A stretch of DNA of 5,859 nucleotides from Burkholderiales bacterium. Its GTDB lineage: Bacteria; Pseudomonadota; Gammaproteobacteria; Burkholderiales; Burkholderiaceae_C. Location: the NCBI GenBank assembly GCA_025354615.1, contig JANXMO010000675.1, positions 1-5,859 on the forward strand. The letters run 5' to 3'. Shown one piece after another: positions 1 through 5,859 of the stretch. The stretch's first letter is position 1. The number at the start of each line of letters is the position of its first letter. The notes under the pieces are model-generated. The model saw nothing but the letters and a program-made list of their open reading frames with translations. It was not told where the DNA came from and searched no databases. Made by a program: the position numbers and the translations under genes.

Positions 1-2
1 GC

Positions 3-188
3 GGCGGGCCGGCGCTGGCGGGCTCGTTTTCCTCCGTTGCAACGGCGGCCGCTTCAGCACCGCATGCGCATGCGCAATTGACCAAGCACAAACGAAAAAA
101 GCCTTTCCGGGCAATCGAGCATGGTGAAACAGCGGGTGACCCTTTCACCACCGTCGTTCCCGGCAAACGCCACGCAGCCGGGCGCTGA
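3..188 (+). CDS. Possible C-terminal tail of an upstream gene, cut by the window edge
   Basis: This frame is open from the left window edge to a TGA at 186-188 and gives 61 residues. It starts Ala/Gly/Ser-rich (GGPALAGSFSSVATAAASA), then has a basic patch (TKHKRKK) and the tail FRAIEHGETAGDPF. Many of its codons end in G or C, as expected for a gene of this genome, but the other two frames here also stay open for some distance, so coding is not proven. I recognise no family. If real, it is the end of a plus-strand gene lying about 290 bases before the 787-residue gene. It could equally be non-coding GC-rich DNA. Confidence 0.3.
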   Translation, partial: GGPALAGSFSSVATAAASAPHAHAQLTKHKRKKPFRAIEHGETAGDPFTTVVPGKRHAAGR

Positions 189-218
189 ACAAGGCGCGTC
201 CATCAATCAGCACGCTGA

Positions 219-422
219 AACCTGGAAACGGCAGGTCAACTGCCGTCGCAGCGGCGGTTGCCACTCATCGTGCCGTGCCGGGTCGATTACGAGTTCATCC
301 ACCCGCTGCCGTGTTCACTCACCACCAAAGCGGTGTTTGACACGACGCGGCCACGGGCGTCAGCTTCGCCTGATGGCACATCGCTTCGCGTGACAGCACC
401 CATGGGCTGCGGCGATGCCTAA
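219..422 (+). pseudogene. Possible coding relic without a start codon
   Basis: The frame is open after a TGA at 216-218 and ends in a TAA at 420-422. It has strongly GC-ending codons and a protein-like stretch (IVPCRVDYEFIHPLP, then SLTTKAVFDTTRP), but no usable start near its beginning. It lies in the same frame as the open stretch ending at 188, separated from it by two stops. A second open frame (121-393, starting ATG) overlaps it and also has fairly high third-position GC. A frameshifted, decayed gene would explain both. I recognise no family, and chance openness in GC-rich DNA is the main alternative. Confidence 0.2.
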
Positions 423-427
423 AGTGG

Positions 428-460
428 GACACCTCTGACACCTCTGACACCTCTGACACC
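428..460 (+). repeat. 9-base tandem repeat GACACCTCT, three full copies plus a partial one
   Basis: GACACCTCT occurs at 428-436, 437-445 and 446-454 without a mismatch, followed by GACACC at 455-460. The array ends 17 bases before the ATG of the 787-residue gene, in the region that would hold its 5' untranslated leader. The repeat unit is a multiple of three. It also gives a repeated Ser-Glu-Val in a minus-strand frame, but nothing supports that frame as a gene. Confidence 0.9.
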
Positions 461-477
461 GCTGGCGCCTTGCTCCC

Positions 478-2841
478 ATGCTCAAACGATTGGCTCACCT
501 GTGCGGCAAACCGCCCACTGCAGCAGCAGCGGCTGAACCGGCGCCCGTGGTGGCGGCTGAACCGACGCCTGGCTTGGCGCGCTTGCCGCCACGGCTGCCG
601 GCATCGGCAAGCGGCAGGCTGTTGTCGTACCAAAGCTACAGGTCGCTCCAAGCTGCGACTGCTGCAACGCGACAGGAAAGCGAGCGCATCTCAAAAAGCA
701 CCGTCACCGCCGGCGCAACACCTGCGGCACCGCAAGCGCCCCACTGGAGCCGCGCCCGCCAAGCCTTGGCACATAAATTGGCCGACATTGCCAACAGCGA
801 TCGCATGCCGCCGCTGCAGGCGAATTTGACCTATGCCCAGCTGGTAAGGGGCACCACGCTGTTGATGGAAGGCCAGCAAGACAAAGCCATCACTACCGAA
901 GAGGCCGGCCTCCTGCACGCATTGCTGCTCATGGGCCAGCACCACAACCGCTGGACGGCGCACAACGGCTTGCCTTCAGCGCAATTGATTCCGTTGAGCT
1001 ATCAGTCAACTGGAGAATTTACTGGAATGGCATGGTCGCTTGCTGGCGGAATGGGCAGCGAAAAGATAGAAATTTCTCATATCAGCCATGGCTATAGCAG
1101 TTTCGCCGTGGCCCACGAACACACGCACGTCGGGCAATTCAATGGCGATACGCCGCGAGGAGAATCAATTTTTACCCCACGGCAGGCATTGACCAATGCA
1201 GACAATCACCCCCGTGAACAAATGCTGGAAACAGCCAGAGGCATGCCGCAGCACTCCGCACCAACATCATTAATGAGCGATAAAAGCCGGCAGTTTCATG
1301 CATTGCAAGCCATGGAAGTGCAGGCTCATGGCGAAGAAGCGGCAGCAGGCATGCCGCTGGCACTTCAGCAGATTTCGCTCAATGAACCCCAGTTCTCCTC
1401 GAAATTTCCGGTTAACAAATTGTTGGGTTTGCTTTTGCGCGCAGCGGGCGATCTGAACGAAGCACAGGAGGCGCCCGAAATAGCCTGTTTCGACCCAGCC
1501 GCCCATCCGAAGCTTGGCGCCCAAATGGAACGAATCCTTTTTGCCACGGCGCAGTTGCATGACGCCATGCAGTCGGCGGCCTGGACAGACGCACAGGAGG
1601 AACGGGTGCACCTCCGCATGGGTTCGTTGGAAGAAAAAGCGGCCGACACCTCTCTTCAAGGTATTGAATTGCTGGCTGAAATTGCCAACACCTTGTCGGG
1701 CTGTGTCACCGGTTTGAGATTCGGGGCAGGTTTTGCATTGCAGACGCCCGCGACAACACAATCGGAACAGGCAGCGCCTTTCCCCGTCGCCAAGAACCAG
1801 CCTGCAAAAACATTGCAAGTGGTTTTGTCGAGCGCTGGTACACGCGGCCTCGACGGCCAGCCCATGGCGCTGAGTGCCGAACAAGTGGCCAAAGCTGTTG
1901 AAGAGGCCAAGGTCGGCAGTGGCTTTGCGGCGGGCGTGCAGGCTTTCCAAGACAGCTGCGGCCAGCTGCCCGAGCCGCAAGCGGTGGCCGACACAGTGAC
2001 GCGGCTGGCCGCGCGTCTGATTGGCCTGGACATGCAGACCTTGCCGGCCGACCTGCACCCGGCCGTTAATTTGTACGAGGCACCGTCAACAGAGTTCGAG
2101 CGCATTGCCGGTTTGAATGCGCCGCCAGCACCGGGGCAAGGCTCGCCGAATGAGCCGTTCGCCCCGGTGACGTCGCATCAAAAGCGCAAGGCGCTGTTCG
2201 ATCCGATCGCCTGGCAGCTGCATGTGCCGCAGCATTTCTTTCATCCGTCGCAGGCCGACCGGTTGGCGCCTCGCTTGGCGGGGCTGGCAGCCGACATGGC
2301 TTACACGGTGAGCGCCGTGCTGGCCCACAACACGTCAGGCGGCCACCGCACGCCTGAGGCGTTGTCGGCAGCGGGCTTGTGGAACGCTCGCATGCCGGCT
2401 CATTGCACACCGGCCATGGTGGCGCTTGGTCTTGACGCCAACTGGATCACTGCCCTTGAAAGCTCTGAAAAAATACCTCGCAGCGCTGCCATGGCCTTGC
2501 CGATAAGAAAGCTTCTTACCGAGCAGGAATTTCTGCACAGTCCTGCATATGCACTCCAATCGAGTGTTGACCAATTCCTCATCGCTCACCCGCACAGTGC
2601 CGCCGCCGTGCTGCACACCATCGTCAAGGCCACGCCGGTCAAAGACCTTGACTTGATGTGGCACCTGGGGCCGAGGGGCGCAACAAAGCACGCGGCGCAA
2701 AACGGCGAGCCCGGCGCGCAGGCGGCCTACGAGGCCAGCACGCAGCAGCGCTGGCAACTGCCGGCCGTGGCGTTTCGCCGGGCGGTGATGCAAGACAGTG
2801 CACCTGCCGCCGCTCATGCCAATGGAGCGCATGGTGAATAA
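478..2841 (+). CDS. Uncharacterised 787-residue protein with a putative HExxH zinc-metallopeptidase motif
   Basis: I do not recognise the family. Residues 1-90 are low-complexity and Ala/Pro-rich, with AAEPAP repeated as AAEPTP. Residues 205-220 read GYSSFAVAHEHTHVGQ. HEHTH at 213-217 (bases 1114-1128) fits the HExxH zinc-binding signature, and the surrounding hydrophobic-HExxH-VxQ pattern resembles the short helix of DUF4157-type putative peptidases. Glu280, Glu286 or Glu287 in AMEVQAHGEEAAA, about 65 residues on, could be the third zinc ligand; that is inference. Residues 390-787 are Ala-rich, probably helical, with no recognised domain. I see no signal peptide or membrane segment, so it is cytoplasmic or exported by a route that does not need one. 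ATG 478 is the first Met after an in-frame stop at 454-456; the next in-frame Met is residue 110. No clear Shine-Dalgarno precedes it. AT-richer patches (about 1000-1090, 1160-1290, 2460-2580) suggest acquired DNA. The substrate is unknown. Confidence 0.75.
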   Translation: MLKRLAHLCGKPPTAAAAAEPAPVVAAEPTPGLARLPPRLPASASGRLLSYQSYRSLQAATAATRQESERISKSTVTAGATPAAPQAPHWSRARQALAHKLADIANSDRMPPLQANLTYAQLVRGTTLLMEGQQDKAITTEEAGLLHALLLMGQHHNRWTAHNGLPSAQLIPLSYQSTGEFTGMAWSLAGGMGSEKIEISHISHGYSSFAVAHEHTHVGQFNGDTPRGESIFTPRQALTNADNHPREQMLETARGMPQHSAPTSLMSDKSRQFHALQAMEVQAHGEEAAAGMPLALQQISLNEPQFSSKFPVNKLLGLLLRAAGDLNEAQEAPEIACFDPAAHPKLGAQMERILFATAQLHDAMQSAAWTDAQEERVHLRMGSLEEKAADTSLQGIELLAEIANTLSGCVTGLRFGAGFALQTPATTQSEQAAPFPVAKNQPAKTLQVVLSSAGTRGLDGQPMALSAEQVAKAVEEAKVGSGFAAGVQAFQDSCGQLPEPQAVADTVTRLAARLIGLDMQTLPADLHPAVNLYEAPSTEFERIAGLNAPPAPGQGSPNEPFAPVTSHQKRKALFDPIAWQLHVPQHFFHPSQADRLAPRLAGLAADMAYTVSAVLAHNTSGGHRTPEALSAAGLWNARMPAHCTPAMVALGLDANWITALESSEKIPRSAAMALPIRKLLTEQEFLHSPAYALQSSVDQFLIAHPHSAAAVLHTIVKATPVKDLDLMWHLGPRGATKHAAQNGEPGAQAAYEASTQQRWQLPAVAFRRAVMQDSAPAAAHANGAHGE
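529..569 (+). repeat. Imperfect 17-base direct repeat in the low-complexity N-terminal coding region
   Basis: GCGGCTGAACCGGCGCC at 529-545 recurs at 553-569 with one difference, 24 bases apart. In the reading frame it gives AAEPAP and AAEPTP, offset by eight residues. This looks like a small in-frame duplication within a flexible Ala/Pro linker. Confidence 0.8.
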
Positions 2842-3148
2842 CATGGCAAGTCAACGGTAAAGGTGCATCACGGCGGGGCTTGACCCATCGCACTTTGCAT
2901 CACGGGCGAGTGCTTTGCGCCTCATCGGCCCGCAAGATGTGACGGTGGGCGGCGTGACCAATCCGACACAAAAAATGCTGCTCGCCACTGGCCGCGAAGC
3001 ACTGTGGCTGGTGTTTCCGGATGCTGAACAGCGGTAACGTCAAATGCGACCTGCAAGGCGTCGAACAGCGGTTTGAGCCCGCCATTCCTTGTTTCACGTA
3101 AAGCCTGAGCGCCTCTGTTGCGGCTCGGTTGTGAGCGCCTTGCGCCTG
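2842..3148. other. Intergenic region between convergent genes
   Basis: The 787-residue gene and the ferredoxin gene point at each other across 307 bases. The stretch holds a possible coding remnant (2861-3037) and two short direct repeats: TGCATCACGG at 2864-2873 and 2896-2905, and GAACAGCGGT at 3026-3035 and 3063-3072. GGCGCTCA (minus strand) also occurs twice at about 3109-3139. I see no strong hairpin followed by a T-run on either strand, so no terminator is called. A weak minus-strand stem near 3110-3130 (GAG-CGC pairing with GCG-CTC) lacks a proper T-run. Confidence 0.5.
2861..3037 (+). pseudogene. Possible C-terminal coding remnant of an unidentified gene
   Basis: The frame is open after a TAA at 2858-2860 and ends in a TAA at 3035-3037. 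From about 2906 it reads like a genuine protein tail: LRLIGPQDVTVGGVTNPT, then QKMLLATGREALWLVFPDAEQR in two adjoining parts, with mostly GC-ending codons. No plausible start codon or ribosome binding site begins it. It lies in a different frame from the 787-residue gene, so it could be the displaced end of that gene after a frameshift or deletion, the remnant of a separate downstream gene, or a small gene with an unusual start. I recognise no family. Confidence 0.3.
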
Positions 3149-4531
<1,383 letters not shown>

Positions 4532-4532
<1 letters not shown>

Positions 4533-5308
4533 CACAGCCGCATCGCAATGCCGTCGCGTGCCAGCAGCGCTTTGGCTTGGCCAACGGTGAATTCGCCGTA
4601 ATGAAAAATGCTGGCGGCCAGCACCGCATCGGCGCCCCCGATGCGGATGCCATCGCGCAAATGCTCGAGCGTACCGACGCCGCCCGACGCAATCACCGGC
4701 ACGCTGACGGCATCGCTGACCGCGCGCGTCAGTTCGAGGTCGAAGCCGGACCGCGTGCCGTCGCGGTCCATGCTGGTCAGCAGAATTTCGCCTGCGCCGT
4801 ACTGCGTCATTTGCTGCGCCCAGGCCACGGCGTCCAGCCCGGTGTTGTGGCGCCCGCCACGGGTGTAGACGTCCCAGGCCGGTGGCTGGTCGGGCATGGT
4901 GCCTGGCCGGCGTTTGGCATCAATCGCCACGACGATGCACTGCGCGCCATATTTGGTGGACGCTTTGTGGATCAGCGCTGGGTTGGCCACCGCAGCCGAG
5001 TTGAAACTGACTTTGTCGGCCCCGGCGTTGAGCAGCCGCCGAACGTCTTCAACCGTTCGCACACCGCCGCCCACGGTCAGCGGAATGAACACCTGTGAGG
5101 CCACGGCTTCGATGATGTTCAGGATGACGTCGCGCTCATCACTGGTGGCGGTGATGTCGAGAAAAGTCAGTTCGTCGGCGCCCTGGTCGTTGTAGCGGGC
5201 GGCAATTTCGACCGGGTCGCCCGCGTCGCGCAGTTCAACGAAATTGACGCCTTTGACGACGCGCCCGCCCGTCACGTCGAGGCAGGGAATGATGCGTTTG
5301 GCCAGCAT
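4532..5308 (-). CDS. hisF: Imidazole glycerol phosphate synthase subunit HisF (cyclase)
   Basis: HisF is the (beta/alpha)8-barrel cyclase subunit of imidazole glycerol phosphate synthase. With the glutaminase HisH it converts PRFAR and ammonia to imidazole glycerol phosphate and AICAR in histidine synthesis. The 258 residues are full length. Asp11 in IIPCLDV and Asp130 in VVAIDAKR are the two catalytic aspartates at the positions expected for the family. Phosphate-binding segments include TVGGGVR (78-84), [11 protein letters not shown] (178-188) and IASGGVG (206-212). The ATG follows the hisA stop by 11 bases, with only a weak ribosome binding site. The TGA overlaps the rsmD start. HisH is not in the window and would be expected upstream of hisA. 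Confidence 0.98.
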
Positions 5309-5319
5309 CCGCAGCCGTG

Positions 5320-5859
5320 TCAGCCGGCCAGCAGCGCGTCGGCGCGAGCCTGGGCGGCGGCAAAGTCGAGGTCGCCACTGTAGATGGCGCGGCCGCAGAT
5401 GACGCCTTCAATCCCCTGGTCTTCGACCGCACACAGCCGTTCCACATCGGCCAAGTTGGACAAACCACCGGAAGCAATGACAGGAATGGTCAGCGCCTGC
5501 GCCAGCTTGACGGTGGCGTCGATGTTGATGCCGCTGAGCATGCCGTCGCGGCCGATGTCGGTGTAGATCACGCCTTCCACGCCGTGGTCTTCGAATTTCC
5601 TGGCCAGGTCGATGACCTCGTGGCCGGTCAGCTTGCTCCAGCCGTCGGTGGCCACTTTGCCTTCCTTGGCATCGAGGCCGACGATGATGTGGCCGCCGAA
5701 TGCGGTGCAGGCGTCCTGCAGGAAACCGGGGTTCTTGACCGCTGCGGTGCCAATGATGACGTAGCGCAGGCCGGCATCGAGATAACGCTCGATGGTGTCG
5801 AGGTCGCGAATGCCACCGCCGAGCTGCACGTCGATCTCGCTGCCGACTTCGGCCAGGAT
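5320..5859 (-). CDS. hisA: HisA, phosphoribosylformimino-5-aminoimidazole carboxamide ribotide isomerase (5' part outside window)
   Basis: HisA is the (beta/alpha)8-barrel isomerase that converts ProFAR to PRFAR, the substrate of HisF. The frame runs through the right window edge, so only the C-terminal 179 residues are present, starting [18 protein letters not shown]. About 65 N-terminal residues, including the first catalytic Asp, lie outside. Visible motifs are QLGGGIR (12-18 of the fragment), GLDAKEG (61-67), whose Asp63 should be the second catalytic Asp, [12 protein letters not shown] (99-110), IASGG (128-132) and CGRAIYSG (155-162). The last two are typical phosphate-binding loops of this barrel. 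It precedes hisF by 11 bases, the usual hisA-hisF order. The truncation is due to the window, not damage. Confidence 0.97.
   Translation of the reverse strand: MLAEVGSEIDVQLGGGIRDLDTIERYLDAGLRYVIIGTAAVKNPGFLQDACTAFGGHIIVGLDAKEGKVATDGWSKLTGHEVIDLARKFEDHGVEGVIYTDIGRDGMLSGINIDATVKLAQALTIPVIASGGLSNLADVERLCAVEDQGIEGVICGRAIYSGDLDFAAAQARADALLAG

Larger units (their letters stand above)
189..477. other. Region upstream of the 787-residue gene with no assigned gene
   Basis: Between the first possible stop and the ATG at 478 I find no gene I can defend. The stretch holds the possible relic at 219-422 and the 9-base tandem repeat at 428-460. There is a perfect TTGACA at 337-342, but no acceptable -10 box follows at 16-18 bases, so no promoter is called. 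No hairpin with a T-run was seen. Confidence 0.5.

Noticed and set aside
61..74. 14-base palindrome CGCATGCGCATGCG
   Set aside because: It is a short GC-rich alternating sequence with no partner site and no clear regulatory context, so it could easily be chance.
337..365. Perfect TTGACA as a possible -35 box before the 787-residue gene
   Set aside because: At 17 bases the -10 position reads TCAGCT, which matches TATAAT at only two of six bases; spacings of 16 and 18 are no better.
319..651. Minus-strand frame containing repeated Ser-Glu-Val
   Set aside because: The repeat comes from the 9-base DNA array; the rest is Arg/Cys/Gln-rich shadow sequence overlapping the start of the plus-strand gene.
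1270..2058. 262-codon minus-strand open frame opposite the 787-residue gene
   Set aside because: It lies wholly antisense to a longer frame with better codon use, and its translation is Cys/Arg/Gln/His-rich with no recognisable motif, typical of a GC-rich shadow frame.
3101..3139. Weak stem downstream of the ferredoxin gene as a terminator
   Set aside because: The stem needs a bulge and has only about six pairs, and no T-run follows on the minus strand.

Overview
The window looks like a chromosomal stretch from a GC-rich betaproteobacterium, most likely Burkholderiales and perhaps Comamonadaceae. This rests on the HisA, HisF, RsmD, CoaD and ferredoxin sequences, the high third-position GC, and the Alvin-type 2[4Fe-4S] ferredoxin directly behind coaD. 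The genus cannot be fixed from the sequence alone.

The right part (about 3149 to 5859) is a tightly packed minus-strand block read from the window end inward: hisA (5' end outside the window), hisF, rsmD, coaD and a small ferredoxin gene. Every visible junction is an overlap or a short gap: 11 bases for hisA-hisF, TGATG for hisF-rsmD, ATGA for rsmD-coaD, and a coaD stop that overlaps a possible TTG start of the ferredoxin. HisA and HisF catalyse consecutive steps of histidine biosynthesis. RsmD methylates 16S rRNA, CoaD makes dephospho-CoA, and the ferredoxin carries electrons. The genes share an operon rather than a pathway. hisI and hisE, which commonly follow hisF in related bacteria, are absent here.

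The left part (1 to about 3148) is accessory in character. One 787-residue plus-strand reading frame (478 to 2841) encodes an unrecognised, apparently soluble protein with an Ala/Pro-rich N-terminus and an HEHTH sequence that fits the HExxH zinc-metallopeptidase signature. Around it lie stretches that read like coding sequence but have no start codon: 3-188 and 219-422 upstream, 2861-3037 downstream. A 9-base tandem repeat sits just before its start codon. This suggests a partly decayed locus beside a conserved housekeeping operon. The metallopeptidase-like protein is the best candidate for something undescribed. No CRISPR array, RNA gene, complete mobile element or convincing terminator was found.
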